Notes: a model not told the origin generated them from the sequence alone. A DNA stretch of 64,000 bases from Cyanobacteria bacterium FACHB-502 (GCA_014695325.1 JACJNZ010000048.1:310001-374000); one strand, 5' to 3'; shown: positions 8,355 to 17,698, counted from the stretch's first letter. Made by a program: numbers and translations.

Positions 8355-8753
8355 TCATGCCTTCGGTAATAGCGATCGAACTTGATTGATGAGTTCTGTA
8401 AAATCGACAGGTTTTCGGATAAACCCGTTAATTCCTAATTCTTGCTCCTCGGCTTCTGAAGGCTGATCAAATCCGGTAATCAGCAGAATTGGAATATAGG
8501 GCAACGCTTTATTCTGGCGAATCCGACGGCTGACTTCAAAGCCATTCATCCCAGGCATCATCATATCGAGCAGGATGAGGGCAGGAGGTTCTGCTTCTAT
8601 TTTTTCCAGAGCGGCATGACCGTTATCCGCGACATCAACCTGATATCCTTCGGTTTCCAAAAACGTTTGGAGTAAGAAAGAATTATCAGAAATGTCATCC
8701 ACGATGAGAATTTTGGGAACCCCAACATCGGAATGAACCAGCGGTGGATTCAT
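8355..8753 (-). CDS. CheY-like single-domain response regulator
   Basis: 132 residues from the ATG at 8753; an upstream TTG would add 11 hydrophobic residues that are not typical of receivers. It is one receiver domain: ILIVDDISDNS acidic pair, phospho-acceptor Asp in LLDMMMPGMNGFE, Thr in LLITGF, and Lys in FIRKPVDF. There is no output domain, so it must signal by protein contact. The cognate kinase is not adjacent. It is similar to many cyanobacterial Pat/PilG-type stand-alone receivers, and the specific pathway cannot be assigned. Confidence 0.85.
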   Translation of the reverse strand: MNPPLVHSDVGVPKILIVDDISDNSFLLQTFLETEGYQVDVADNGHAALEKIEAEPPALILLDMMMPGMNGFEVSRRIRQNKALPYIPILLITGFDQPSEAEEQELGINGFIRKPVDFTELINQVRSLLPKA

Positions 8754-9287
8754 AAAAGCGTAGGTACTAGCTATTAAAAATATCAAAGAGAATTTTAGCG
8801 GATTCTTGCACCACTTTAGTAGGTAGACCCGCTATTGATACACATTTCTTGCTCAACACGTTGCTTCTTATCCCTATGCAGCAAGAAAAGGCTCAGCTTA
8901 CCAATTATTTCTTAACTAAGAATAAAGAAATAAAAATGAGTCACTTCTGATGCTTTTAGCTGCTCGTTTAAGAGCAAGTTTCTCAACGAGTATTTCGGAG
9001 AACGAAAATAGAATATGAAAAAGCAGCCCCCGAAGGAACTGCCGCAGTTTCTGGTCTCTCTTCCTTTCCATTTGCATAGTAGATGATTGAAAGAAGAGCG
9101 ATCGTCTGCCGTTAGACGGAGTTGTCTACGAAACTCTTGGCTTTTTAGTTTCTCTCGATTTCTATGGGAAAACTTCTCCCTGTAGCATAGCCTCTATCCC
9201 TGTTGGGATACTGATTTATACCTTGAGCGGGTTAGGTGAGCGAAAAGCGACTGATAAAGTTTCAGTCGATGAGTTAACTAACAATTT
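8754..9287. other. Divergent intergenic region, 534 bp
   Basis: Region between the receiver gene and the carotenoid-protein gene. Apart from the leader hairpin at 9248-9268 I find nothing with a clear identity; no credible ORF. Confidence 0.45.
9248..9268 (+). promoter_or_regulatory. Perfect leader hairpin upstream of the carotenoid-protein gene
   Basis: CGACTGA and TCAGTCG form a 7-bp perfect inverted repeat around a 7-nt AT-rich loop, ending 19 bp before the ATG at 9288. It could be an operator half-site pair or an RNA hairpin near the ribosome-binding site. The function is inference. Confidence 0.4.
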
Positions 9288-9788
9288 ATGACATATACCA
9301 CGTCGAATTCTTCCACTGAGCTAGTACAAGCTTTTCAGAGCCTGGATGTTGATCAGCAGCTTGCACTCTTTTATTTCATTTACAAGGAAATGGGCGACTC
9401 TGTGACTCCGGCTGCCCCCGCTGCCAGCACCGTTTCTCCAGAGATTGCAGAAGGATTGTTCAATCAGGTTAAAGAACTCTCTCATGAAGAGCAGCTTCAG
9501 CTTCAGCGCGACTTAGTTATGCGGAAAAACAGCTTTATTGCGCGAGAATATGGGGCACTGAGCGACACGACAAAACTTCTGTTCTGGTATTACTTGTCTC
9601 AGGGAATGGATCAGGGAACGATTATTCCCATGCCTGCAAACTATGAGCTTTCTGAGCAAGCAAATCAACTCTTTGAGCAAATCAAGGGGCTTGATTTTGG
9701 TCAGCAAATTACCCTGTTCCGTGACATTGTTGCACCAATGGGCGTTGACCCGACCACGGCTGAACACAACGAAGAAACCGGACTGTAG
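9288..9788 (+). CDS. Helical carotenoid protein (stand-alone OCP N-terminal domain)
   Basis: 166 residues matching only the all-helical carotenoid-binding N-terminal domain of orange carotenoid protein; the NTF2-like C-terminal domain is absent. Landmarks align with OCP: DQQLALFYFIYKEMG (Tyr29 where OCP has Trp41, Tyr32 for Tyr44), KLLFWYYLSQGM (Trp100 for OCP Trp110), IIPMP, and GLDFGQQITLFRDIVAPMG. Such HCPs bind a ketocarotenoid and, by clade, quench phycobilisomes or singlet oxygen, or pair with a separate C-terminal-domain homologue. No CTDH gene is adjacent. It is probably high-light or stress inducible, but the sequence alone does not show that. Confidence 0.88.
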   Translation: MTYTTSNSSTELVQAFQSLDVDQQLALFYFIYKEMGDSVTPAAPAASTVSPEIAEGLFNQVKELSHEEQLQLQRDLVMRKNSFIAREYGALSDTTKLLFWYYLSQGMDQGTIIPMPANYELSEQANQLFEQIKGLDFGQQITLFRDIVAPMGVDPTTAEHNEETGL

Positions 9789-10004
9789 AACCGTCTGATC
9801 ATCGGCTTTCCAGGGTGGGCACTGCTCACCCTAACCAAGATTGAGGGATGAAAACAGCAAAACGGCAAATAGCCCCTAGATGCTTAGTTTTCTGCGGCAG
9901 CTTGCCAAATTAGGCTGGCTCCCGCTGCAGTAGCGGTCATTCCTCCCTCAAGCCTTGCTTGCGTTCAGTGCAAAAGTTCCTGTCTGCTCCACGATACGCA
10001 TTGC

Positions 10005-10085
10005 CAACTCATACAATTTCCATAAATCCAATTTTTATATAAATCCAATTTCCACATTTCCATATAAATTCAATTTCTATAAATT
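10005..10085. repeat. AT-rich degenerate direct repeats (ATAAATYCAATTT)
   Basis: Four to five copies of a 13-18 bp motif, ATAAATCCAATTT or ATAAATTCAATTT, follow one another with short spacers just beyond the terminator of the mechanosensitive-channel gene. Confidence 0.5.
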
Positions 10086-10086
10086 C

Positions 10087-10110
10087 AAAAAAAAGGCGGC
10101 AGAGCCGCCC
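10087..10110 (-). terminator. Rho-independent terminator of the channel gene
   Basis: On the minus strand GGCGGC-TCT-GCCGCC is followed by seven or more T residues. It begins about 30 bp after the stop codon of the gene at 10142, so it is a textbook intrinsic terminator. Confidence 0.85.
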
Positions 10111-10141
10111 TAAGGTTTATCTATAAAACACGATCGAATTT

Positions 10142-11854
10142 CTATCGCGGGCTATTCTGCCGGAACGACGACACCCATTCGCGCAGTTGGTCGGCCGCCA
10201 CATCTCGACCCCCTAAACCAAAGGCAAGGGCGATCGCCACGGCAATGGCTCCCACAATAAGACCAAATGCCAGATTCACAATGCTACTGGCAATACCCAT
10301 TTGCTGAAGTGCCATCGCAGCGACCAGCGCAATAATGGCGATCCGGGCAGTTTGTGCCAGAACTCGGGCTTGGCGTCCGCCGGAACTGCTAATCAGGTTA
10401 AACGCCAGATTTGCCAGGTACAGGCCCACACCAAACACGGCGAGTCCAATCAGCACCCGTGCCGAGATTGCCAACAAACCATAGACAACTGCTGTGAGAG
10501 ACTCAAAGCCCAGCACTTCGGTTGCCGCAACTGCGCCCAGCAGCATTATGCCGACCAGCACCACAATCCCACCAATTTCAGAAGGCGATCGAGCCCCAGA
10601 CTGCACCACGGTTTTCGCGCCTGGCGCAGGCTTTCCGGGCGGAACCGTTCCCGGAGCAGTTCCAATGGTGGTGGATGGCGGAGCAGGCGGCGGGGTGCGT
10701 CCGGTAGTTGCTGCAGACGGGGGGAATCCGAGAACTCTAAAGATATTGTTGAAGCCGATGCTGGTCAGAATACTGGCGACCAGATCTGCCACAAATCGCC
10801 CAATCACATAGAAGATTGCCAGAATCAGACCCGCCGTGAAAATCAGCGGCAGAGCAGTCAGGATTTGCTCGAGCATTTGCACTGCCGGGGCAGAAATAGC
10901 TTCGATTTGCAGCGCATTGAGGGCAGCGATCGCCGTCGGGATCAAAATCAGCACATACACGATCGTGCCGATCAATGCCGCCAGGGATAGCCCGCCCGCT
11001 GCCTGGGTCAAGCCGATTCTTGCGCCGATCTGGTTGGTTCCCACTGCGCTAAGCAGGTTCGTGACAATGCCGCGCACAACTCGCGCAATCAGCCAGCCGA
11101 CCGCCGCAATCAATATCGCTGTCAAAATTCTGGGCAGCGCAGAGAGAATCTGATCGAGCAAATTCTGCACAGGCTGAAGCGGACCCTGAAGATTTAAAAC
11201 ATCCAGAACCAGGGGCAGGAAAAACAGCAGCACAAACCAGTACAGCGCGTTGCCGAGGGTTTCGTTCAGCAAAAACGGGCTGCCTGCATCAGTTCCGCCT
11301 GTTTGCGCCGCTAGCCGATCGTCTAGATTAAACCGCGATAATCCACGGGTAACAACCAGCTTGGTGATCGTTGCCAACAACCACGCCACCAGCAAAAGCA
11401 CAACGGCTCCACCCAGGCGCGGCAAATAGGCAAAAATTTGGTTCAGCAGACTAGTCAGCGGCGCGGAGACTGCCGGAAGCTGAAGCGCGTTCAGGAATGC
11501 CACGATCGCAAACAACATGATCAGCCAGAATACCCCGGCTGAGATCCATCGCTCCACCCGCAGTGAATCGCCCTGCGTCGTTGGGTGTCCAGTAATGGCG
11601 TGGGCAATGCGATCGTCTAGATTCGTTTTACTCAAAATGCCTCGAACAACCGAAGCGACCAGCAGCGCGATCAGCCAGCCAATGATCAAAACGGCGATCG
11701 CCGCAATCAAACGAGGCAGATAGGCTGTAATTCCCTGAAGCCAGTTGGTTGCTACCGCTGTACTTTCTGTAAGCGGATTGGCTTGGGCAAGCCAGGGAAG
11801 CCAGCCCAGCGGCTCAGGCAAATGAAGGGACGCGACGCACCAAATCTCACTCAT
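10142..11854 (-). CDS. Mechanosensitive channel family protein with repeated TM-helix motifs
   Basis: 570 residues, strongly hydrophobic. At least four copies of the 'conserved TM helix' module (PF05552-like) recur: LPRLIAAIAVLIIGWLIA, LPRLGGAVVLLLVAWLLA, LPRILTAILIAAVGWLIA and LPLIFTAGLILAIFYVIG. Each is followed by a short segment such as VVRGILSKTNLDDRI. A Pro/Thr/Gly linker lies at about 375-415, and the last part (430-560) holds more membrane helices ending in GLGGRDVAADQLREW. This architecture is typical of cyanobacterial CmpX/MscS-related proteins in the inner membrane, responding to tension or osmotic stress. The classical MscS beta domain is not present. The gene is monocistronic. 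Confidence 0.8.
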   Translation of the reverse strand: MSEIWCVASLHLPEPLGWLPWLAQANPLTESTAVATNWLQGITAYLPRLIAAIAVLIIGWLIALLVASVVRGILSKTNLDDRIAHAITGHPTTQGDSLRVERWISAGVFWLIMLFAIVAFLNALQLPAVSAPLTSLLNQIFAYLPRLGGAVVLLLVAWLLATITKLVVTRGLSRFNLDDRLAAQTGGTDAGSPFLLNETLGNALYWFVLLFFLPLVLDVLNLQGPLQPVQNLLDQILSALPRILTAILIAAVGWLIARVVRGIVTNLLSAVGTNQIGARIGLTQAAGGLSLAALIGTIVYVLILIPTAIAALNALQIEAISAPAVQMLEQILTALPLIFTAGLILAIFYVIGRFVADLVASILTSIGFNNIFRVLGFPPSAATTGRTPPPAPPSTTIGTAPGTVPPGKPAPGAKTVVQSGARSPSEIGGIVVLVGIMLLGAVAATEVLGFESLTAVVYGLLAISARVLIGLAVFGVGLYLANLAFNLISSSGGRQARVLAQTARIAIIALVAAMALQQMGIASSIVNLAFGLIVGAIAVAIALAFGLGGRDVAADQLREWVSSFRQNSPR

Positions 11855-12536
11855 AGGGTTTTGATACCAGAAACATCACTAAGGACTGAAAAACAAGCGT
11901 ATTCGTTTTCCTAGGAAAAAATCAGGAGAAACTGTAAAACAACGGAACGGTTTTCAGGAGTCGATCGCCAATTGATCGCCTCGATCAACAGTGCGGGTTT
12001 ATCTGCTCGCTAAAATTTTGCAGTCACACTAAATACCGATAAGATTATGTCGGAAGCCTTAGAGTCGCCTCTCTCTTTATGAAGAAATAACGAGCGGGAT
12101 TTAGACAAAACGGTAATGGCGGGCGATCGGAACTGGCAGATCAAAAAATAGAATTGCGATGGAGAATTGCCTTAATACTGATGTAGATTCGTTAAGTTCA
12201 GTAAGTTCAATTAATAGCCTGCGGCGAAGTTATCCGAGGCCTGCGCCGTCATAATTTCATGTTGTATTTCAGAAGTCGTATTCTGGAAAATAATTAAACA
12301 GTCATGCTGTTTGTCGGATTGCGTGCTCCTCGATTTTGGGCAATCCTGTACCTTTAAGTCGCCTGTACCTCTAAGTTGCCTATGCCTCTAAGTTGCCTAT
12401 GCCTCTAAGTTGAAGGTTTACTTTATTCCGTCTCCAGTAAACTGCCAGACGCTAGCCCATCAGACGTTAGATTATCTAATGTATTACAGTGATCTTTGGG
12501 AACTCTCCTTAGTAACTCTCCCCGACTCCTGCCAGA
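11855..12536. other. Divergent intergenic region, 682 bp
   Basis: It separates the channel gene from the SRPBCC gene. It contains a fourfold 17-bp tandem repeat (12345-12412). No convincing ORF or RNA gene. Confidence 0.5.
12345..12412. repeat. 17-bp tandem repeat, four copies
   Basis: The unit CCTATGCCTCTAAGTTG occurs twice exactly (12379-12395 and 12396-12412), preceded by two diverged copies CCTGTACCTTTAAGTCG and CCTGTACCTCTAAGTTG. It looks like a minisatellite with progressive divergence. Confidence 0.85.
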
Positions 12537-12995
12537 ATGCCGCTGCAAGTCTTTGAGCAATCGATTCAAATCAAGGCTAGCGCAACCGCTGTCGAGCAAT
12601 GCCTGACGGACTTAGAGCTAATGCACCGATGGCTCAATCCTGCTTTGCGCTGTGAGCCGATTAGCGAGTGGAGTACCGAGTTAGGTAGCCGCAGCCGCTT
12701 TGTGATTCAGGTTCCTCTGTTGAAGCCCAAGCTGAGAGTTACAGTGGGCAAGCGGGAGCCGGGGCTGATTGTGTGGGAGTTTCAAGGCTTTTTCAAAGGG
12801 CGCGATCGCTGGGAATGCCAGCCTAATGAGCGGGGCACACGATTAATTAATCGCTTTGAGTTTTCGATCCCGAATGCGATCGTTCGCTACGGCTTTAATC
12901 AGTTTGCCTATGACTGGACAAAGCAAGATATGCAGGCACAGCTTCGCCGCCTTAAGCGAGTGGCGGAGGAAGTGTATCAGCTCTCTGCGGTTTAG
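12537..12995 (+). CDS. SRPBCC (START/polyketide-cyclase-like) protein
   Basis: 152 residues that open with the SRPBCC pattern FEQSIQIKASATAVEQCLTD and LELMHRWL, and close with a long helix QDMQAQLRRLKRVAEEVY. The fold forms a hydrophobic pocket that carries or modifies a small ligand. Cyanobacterial members are mostly uncharacterised. There is no signal peptide. It stands alone, and the ligand cannot be deduced. Confidence 0.75.
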   Translation: MPLQVFEQSIQIKASATAVEQCLTDLELMHRWLNPALRCEPISEWSTELGSRSRFVIQVPLLKPKLRVTVGKREPGLIVWEFQGFFKGRDRWECQPNERGTRLINRFEFSIPNAIVRYGFNQFAYDWTKQDMQAQLRRLKRVAEEVYQLSAV

Positions 12996-13212
12996 GCACT
13001 GTGCGTCGTTGACCCTGGCTTCTGTCCAGCCCACTGCCCAGGGTATCCCTCAGCGTATTGTTCAGCGTATTGCCAGGGTTGAACTGTTACCAGTCTGACT
13101 TTAGATATATTTTCGCCAAAATTGCCTGATTGGTCGCGTTTATCGTCCTCCGAGTTGGGTTTGGGTGTTTACCCTGAAAGTATGGCTTTGAAAATTATTG
13201 TGGGTGAGTGGA

Positions 13213-14064
13213 ATGAATACCTTACGTTTTAAGCAACTATTTTTTATCTCTAGCCTGGCAGGAATTTTGGTGGCGATGGGCAGTCGATCGGCTCAAGCCG
13301 AAACTTTTCAGGCAATGCCACAAGCGAATCAAACTCCTGACACTGCGGGCATCCGATCGGATGCCCCACTAAACGCGCAACCTGACGCAGCCAATTCGTT
13401 AACCGTTCAAGAAGAACCGCTTCATAGCGAACCGACTCCTGTAATCAACGCAGAAGCAGTTCCTCCGCTTGATTCCGCCGAAGTTTCAGCAGACAGTTTG
13501 CAGGGGGAAACGCAGCGCGGAACTGAGACAGCTCAAATGATTACTCCGCAGGACGACCAATCTGGTATTAATACCGAGATTAATGCGAATATTGATGCAC
13601 AAGGCTCCAATTCGATCATTACTGCTCAAGAAGTCGATCCGGGTCGAGCCACGCGATCGGGTTCAAGCTACATTGGCATTGGCGGCAATATTGGCTTCGG
13701 CGGCGATAGCGGACTGGGCACAGGCAATTTTGCCATTTTGAGCAAAGTGGGCATTACGGAAAATATTTCGCTTCGTCCGGCTGCTTTGGTGGGGGATGGT
13801 GTCACGTTCCTCTTTCCAGCAACGGTTGATTTTCCGATCGCCGTTTCGACCACGGTAGATGACGAACGCATCGGGCTGGCTCCGTTTATTGGGGGCGGTA
13901 TTGCAATTGGCGCAGACGACGATAGCGAAATTCAGCCCCTAGTGACGGTAGGTGTGGATGTGCCAATTACCAACGAGTTCACCGCAAACGCAAGTGCCAA
14001 CGTCAGCTTTCCTGATGATGTGGAAGTGGGCGTGATTTTGGGAATTGGCTACAACTTCCGTTAA
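13213..14064 (+). CDS. Exported protein with beta-barrel-like C-terminus
   Basis: I take the ATG at 13213 (283 residues) rather than an upstream TTG. A signal peptide (about 1-30) ends in RSAQA. It is followed by a disordered Glu/Thr/Gln-rich stretch to about residue 150. Then comes a Gly-rich alternating beta region (SYIGIGGNIGFGGDSGLG, FAPFIGGG-like, VEVGVILGIGYNFR) with a terminal aromatic-containing strand. This fits a small outer-membrane barrel or an autotransporter-like barrel in the OmpA/OMP_b-brl group. Function unknown. It precedes a MscS gene on the same strand, 172 bp away. Confidence 0.6.
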   Translation: MNTLRFKQLFFISSLAGILVAMGSRSAQAETFQAMPQANQTPDTAGIRSDAPLNAQPDAANSLTVQEEPLHSEPTPVINAEAVPPLDSAEVSADSLQGETQRGTETAQMITPQDDQSGINTEINANIDAQGSNSIITAQEVDPGRATRSGSSYIGIGGNIGFGGDSGLGTGNFAILSKVGITENISLRPAALVGDGVTFLFPATVDFPIAVSTTVDDERIGLAPFIGGGIAIGADDDSEIQPLVTVGVDVPITNEFTANASANVSFPDDVEVGVILGIGYNFR

Positions 14065-14236
14065 AGAATCTGCGGGGCAGTGCCATTTAATTCATGCATA
14101 CCCTGCGGCAGGTGACAAGCCCTGAATGAATCTGCCAGCATGGCACGCGACGGCATGGTTGATCTGACGGTTTATCTGACTGAAGCAGGTCTTTGCTTGC
14201 TTGTAGCCGTTTTGTATCGATCGTGCCGTCGATGTG

Positions 14237-15646
14237 ATGTTTGCGATACTCGCCATGCCACGGCTGATTAAATTTCAACGGTTTTGGGCGATCGCCCTGA
14301 TTACGGCATTTGCAGTTTTGAGTGGTCTGCCCGGATGGGCACAGACTGCTCCAGCGAGTTCGCCAGCCGCTTCAACGCCCGTGCCGGAAGCTTCATCCGA
14401 AGGGCTATTCTTTGCTGATGTGGTGGTGCGAGGACAGCCCATTTTTCAGATTGGCGGACTGACGAATTTAACCGCGGCAGAGCGGGCACGAATCATTAAC
14501 CGCCGCATTGGCAGCATTTTGGCACAGTCCGAAATAGAGCGCTCGGTCAGGGTGCGGGTAAATTCCACCCGATCGGTTGCCACGCTGCAAGTTAACAATC
14601 GCGTTTTGATGACCATCACCCAGCAGGATGCTCAGGACTTTAATCTGCCTGTCGAAATCTTGGCACAGCAGTGGGCAGACGAGTTGACCGAAGCATTTGA
14701 TCAGCCGCCTTTAGCGATCGACGTGGGACAACGGTTATATTCCACGATGCGGCAGTTTTTGCGAGATGCGATCGATCAGTTGCCTGCTCTGATTGGTGCG
14801 TTGCTGGTAATAGCACTCACTTGGGCGTTTGCAGCGAGTATGCGGCGAGTCGTGCTGGCAGGGGCAGGACGTTGGGAGATTGATCACAACTCAAAAGTGC
14901 TGGTGAGCCGTCTGGGATACGGAGCCGTCTGGGTGCTGGGGACGATCGTGGCACTGGGCGTTTTAGGACTGGATTTTGCGGCCCTGTTTGGCACGCTGGG
15001 ACTCACGAGTGTGGCAATTGGCTTTAGCTTGCGGGATGTGTTGAGCAACTATTTTTCGGGAATTATCTTGCTGGCATCGCGTCCGTTTCGGCTGGGTGAT
15101 CAGATTGTGATTAAAGAATACGAAGGAACCGTTACCCAGATCCAGCTCCGGGCAACCCGAATCAAAACCTACGACGGACGCACAGTTTATATTCCCAACC
15201 AGGAAGTTTTTAACGCCAGCATTGTGAATAACACGATGGTCAAAATTCGCCGTAGCGAGATCACGATCGGCATTGACTATGAAGCCGACATTCAAACTGC
15301 TCAGCGAATTATTGAAGACGTGCTGCGGCACACCGAAGGCGTCGAGGCAGACCCATTGCCCGAAGTTCTAGTTTGGGAGCTGGGAGCCAACGCCGTGAAG
15401 CTTCAGGTGCGAATCTGGGTCAGTTCCCGTCGTCAGTTGTTTTTAGAAAGCACCTCACGAGCCGCGATCGCGATTAAAGAAGCCTTGCAGGCAGCCGGAA
15501 TTCCGATGCTGACCGAGATTTATACCATCAGGCTTCAGGATCAGCCCTCGGATTTGCCGCATCGCCACTTAGTGGACTCGAAGGACTCGAAGTCCTTTGC
15601 CCAAAGTGATGCCACCCATTCTTCTAACGGAATCTCGATCGATTAA
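14237..15646 (+). CDS. MscS-family mechanosensitive ion channel
   Basis: 469 residues from ATG 14237 (a GTG precedes it directly; ATG 14255 is another option). Layout: signal-like N-terminus ending around AQTAPAS, a periplasmic region with an NRRIGSIL motif, two or three TM helices between about 180 and 260, then the pore helix and MscS beta domain (VAIGFSLRDVLSNYFSG, RPFRLGDQIVI, YEGTVTQIQLRATRI, IPNQEVFNASIVN) and the alpha/beta C-terminal domain (DYEADIQTAQRIIEDVL). It releases solutes upon membrane tension. The periplasmic N-terminal part resembles cyanobacterial MscS variants. Confidence 0.9.
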   Translation: MFAILAMPRLIKFQRFWAIALITAFAVLSGLPGWAQTAPASSPAASTPVPEASSEGLFFADVVVRGQPIFQIGGLTNLTAAERARIINRRIGSILAQSEIERSVRVRVNSTRSVATLQVNNRVLMTITQQDAQDFNLPVEILAQQWADELTEAFDQPPLAIDVGQRLYSTMRQFLRDAIDQLPALIGALLVIALTWAFAASMRRVVLAGAGRWEIDHNSKVLVSRLGYGAVWVLGTIVALGVLGLDFAALFGTLGLTSVAIGFSLRDVLSNYFSGIILLASRPFRLGDQIVIKEYEGTVTQIQLRATRIKTYDGRTVYIPNQEVFNASIVNNTMVKIRRSEITIGIDYEADIQTAQRIIEDVLRHTEGVEADPLPEVLVWELGANAVKLQVRIWVSSRRQLFLESTSRAAIAIKEALQAAGIPMLTEIYTIRLQDQPSDLPHRHLVDSKDSKSFAQSDATHSSNGISID

Positions 15647-15762
15647 AAGCTGCGGGTTAAAAAGCCGATCGCCGATTTCTTCCTTTGGAGAGGTGGAGCG
15701 AAAGCAGAGCTGTGGGTGAAACTGGGAAGCGTTCTGGCATATTGCAAGCTTCTGAGAAAACG

Positions 15763-16572
15763 ATGAAAGGATTAAAGGGAAAAACCGCACTGATTACGGG
15801 CGCAAGTTCGGGAATTGGACAGGCGATCGCCGTTCGTTTGGCGCAAGAAGGCTGCAACATTGCGATCAACTACCGTAAAAATCCTGAAGGCGCAGAAGAT
15901 ACCGAAGAGCAGGCAATGCAAAAAGCCTGTGGACAGGCAGAAGAATGCGGCGTGCAGTCCCTATTAGTTCAGGGCGATGTATCCCAAGAAGAAGACATCG
16001 TAAACGTGATCAGTGCGACTGTTGACAAGTTTGGCGGTCTAGATATTTTGATCAACAATGCTGGAATTCAGACCGAGCAAGCCTCCCACGAAGTATCAAC
16101 CGACGAGTTCGATCGTGTAATCAACGTTAACTTGCGTGGAGCCTATCTCTGTGCGCGAGAAACAATTAAACATTTCCTGGCTCAGAACCGCCCCGGTGTC
16201 ATTATTAATGTCTCTAGCGTTCACGAAGTCATTCCCCGCCCTTCCTACATCAGCTACTCGATCAGCAAAGGCGGCATGGGAAATATGACTAAAACCCTAG
16301 CTCTGGAATACGCCAATCGCGGTATTCGGATCAATGCGATTGCCCCCGGAGCCACCATTACGCCCATTAACGACGCCTGGACCCATGATCCAGAACAAAA
16401 GGCGATCGTCGAAAGCCACATTCCAATGGGTCGTGCTGGAACGTCTGAAGAAATGGCAGCCGCCGTTGCCTTCCTGGTTTCGGATGAAGCGACCTACATC
16501 ACCGGGCAAACGCTATTTATCGATGGTGGACTCACGCTCTACGCCGATTTCCGGGAAGCCTGGTCAGCCTGA
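15763..16572 (+). CDS. SDR-family oxidoreductase (glucose 1-dehydrogenase-like)
   Basis: I choose ATG 15763 (269 residues) because the NAD(P) motif begins within eight residues: KTALITGASSGIGQAIA (TGxxxGIG). Other SDR landmarks are NNAG (LINNAGIQTE), the catalytic Ser-Tyr-Lys (NVSSVHE..., YISYSISKGG with Tyr and Lys four apart) and the C-terminal ITGQTLFIDGGLTLY. The insertion TEEQAMQKACGQAEECG after the second strand resembles glucose 1-dehydrogenases and related SDRs. The substrate is not certain. The end overlaps the convergent hydrolase gene by 34 bp. Confidence 0.88.
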   Translation: MKGLKGKTALITGASSGIGQAIAVRLAQEGCNIAINYRKNPEGAEDTEEQAMQKACGQAEECGVQSLLVQGDVSQEEDIVNVISATVDKFGGLDILINNAGIQTEQASHEVSTDEFDRVINVNLRGAYLCARETIKHFLAQNRPGVIINVSSVHEVIPRPSYISYSISKGGMGNMTKTLALEYANRGIRINAIAPGATITPINDAWTHDPEQKAIVESHIPMGRAGTSEEMAAAVAFLVSDEATYITGQTLFIDGGLTLYADFREAWSA

Positions 16573-17456
16573 GCTGCAAACCACTCAATCAATAACGGAT
16601 TGACGATCTCAGGAGCTTCGTCCTGGGGACAGTGACCAATTCCAGGTAACGGCACAAATTGCTTGACCGCCGGAAATTCCGCCAGGGCTTTCCCCTTCTC
16701 AAACGGCTCCCACGGGTCATCGATTCCCCAAGCAATCAGGACTGGAACCTGAACTTGTGGCAGGAGATCCTCTGGTAAAACGCCTTTGGAATAAGTGATG
16801 AACGACAGAAACACATCGGCTGCGCCCTCGTCCTGGGCAGGCTTGAGCAAAATTTCGACCAGCTCATCGGTAACGGCTTCTTTGCGGCTATATGCCTTCA
16901 GTAGTGCTTTGCGAATCACTTGCGGCTGAGCCAGCTTTGAGAAAAAGAAGTGCCCGATCGCCGGATGCGTCAACAGCTTTTGCACCCGCGGAAAAACAAT
17001 TCGTCGATACCAGTTCAGCTTTCGCTCATGCTGGAGCCGCAATGCACAATCTAACAGGGCTAGCGACTTTATTTGCTCAGGCTGATTCACTGCTGCCTGT
17101 AATCCCACCAAACAGCCGATTGAATTTGCCGCAATATGGACAGGTTCGTCAATCACGTCTCGGCAAAAATCGTTAATTTGTTCGCCCCAGGTCTCAAATC
17201 GGTAGTGAATTGCTTCTCCCGGCTTGGGTTTCGCCGATTCGCCAAAGCCAATCAGATCGATCGCATACACCCGATGCTGCTGTGCTAACGCTTCAATATT
17301 CCTGCGCCAGTGCCGACAGGATGCCCCCAGCCCGTGAATCAGCAAAACTGCCGTTCCCGCCGTTCCTGCGGTTTGATAGGCGATCGAAAACCCGCGCCAC
17401 TGCCAAAATTGAGTTGTGAGCTGAGAACCAGACGCGATCGATTGATTGATAATCAT
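16539..17456 (-). CDS. Alpha/beta hydrolase
   Basis: 305 residues with the alpha/beta hydrolase fold: oxyanion region VLLIHGLGASCRHW, DLIGFGES, nucleophile elbow AANSIGCLVG (G-N-S-x-G variant, Ser in N-S-I-G), then the acid at IAWGIDDPWEP and the catalytic His near PLPGIGHCPQDEAPE. Similar proteins appear in cyanobacteria and plants as pheophytinase/PpaP-like or esterase homologues. The substrate is unknown. Confidence 0.83.
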   Translation of the reverse strand: MIINQSIASGSQLTTQFWQWRGFSIAYQTAGTAGTAVLLIHGLGASCRHWRRNIEALAQQHRVYAIDLIGFGESAKPKPGEAIHYRFETWGEQINDFCRDVIDEPVHIAANSIGCLVGLQAAVNQPEQIKSLALLDCALRLQHERKLNWYRRIVFPRVQKLLTHPAIGHFFFSKLAQPQVIRKALLKAYSRKEAVTDELVEILLKPAQDEGAADVFLSFITYSKGVLPEDLLPQVQVPVLIAWGIDDPWEPFEKGKALAEFPAVKQFVPLPGIGHCPQDEAPEIVNPLLIEWFAAQADQASRKSA

Positions 17457-17599
17457 AGAAATGGGTTGAAGAAATTGTTGAAACGAAAAACTAGAAAGTT
17501 TGTCGATCGGTTCTGGATAAGGATAAAGGGGGTGCTGTCATGCTTTTGAAACAGTGAAAGCAATCCTTAGAGAGTCTTGAGAAGAAGATATATCCGAAC

Positions 17600-17698
17600 T
17601 GCCCCCTTTCAGGCATCCCTTTTGTAATAGGCAGTTCTACCCGTCTCAAAGTCCCCCAGTGTTGAGGGTTATCAAGAGAAACAGCGGGGGCAATGCGA
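17600..17698. repeat. Dispersed palindromic repeat, copy 1
   Basis: It starts with GCCCCCTTTCAGG and ends with ACAGCGGGGGCAATGCG, with an internal AAAGTCCCCC. The right end matches the right end of the copy at 62219-62402 (ACAGCGGGGGCAGTGCAG). Confidence 0.6.

Larger units (their letters stand above)
9789..10141. other. Intergenic region with hairpin, AT-rich repeats and a terminator
   Basis: Convergent region. A hairpin AGGGTG...CACCCT at 9812-9832 may end the carotenoid-protein transcript, although it lacks a T-run. An AT-rich repeat zone lies at 10005-10085 and a strong minus-strand terminator at 10087-10110. No ORF. Confidence 0.5.

Noticed and set aside
9812-9832. Rho-independent terminator after the carotenoid-protein gene
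   Set aside because: The hairpin AGGGTG/CACCCT is good, but there is no T-run, so I list it only as a hairpin in the intergenic entry.
10301-10990. Long plus-strand ORF of 229 codons opposite the mechanosensitive channel gene
   Set aside because: Its composition (Gln, Arg, His, Ser runs) is the antisense image of the hydrophobic repeats of the real gene; no start signal or recognisable domain.
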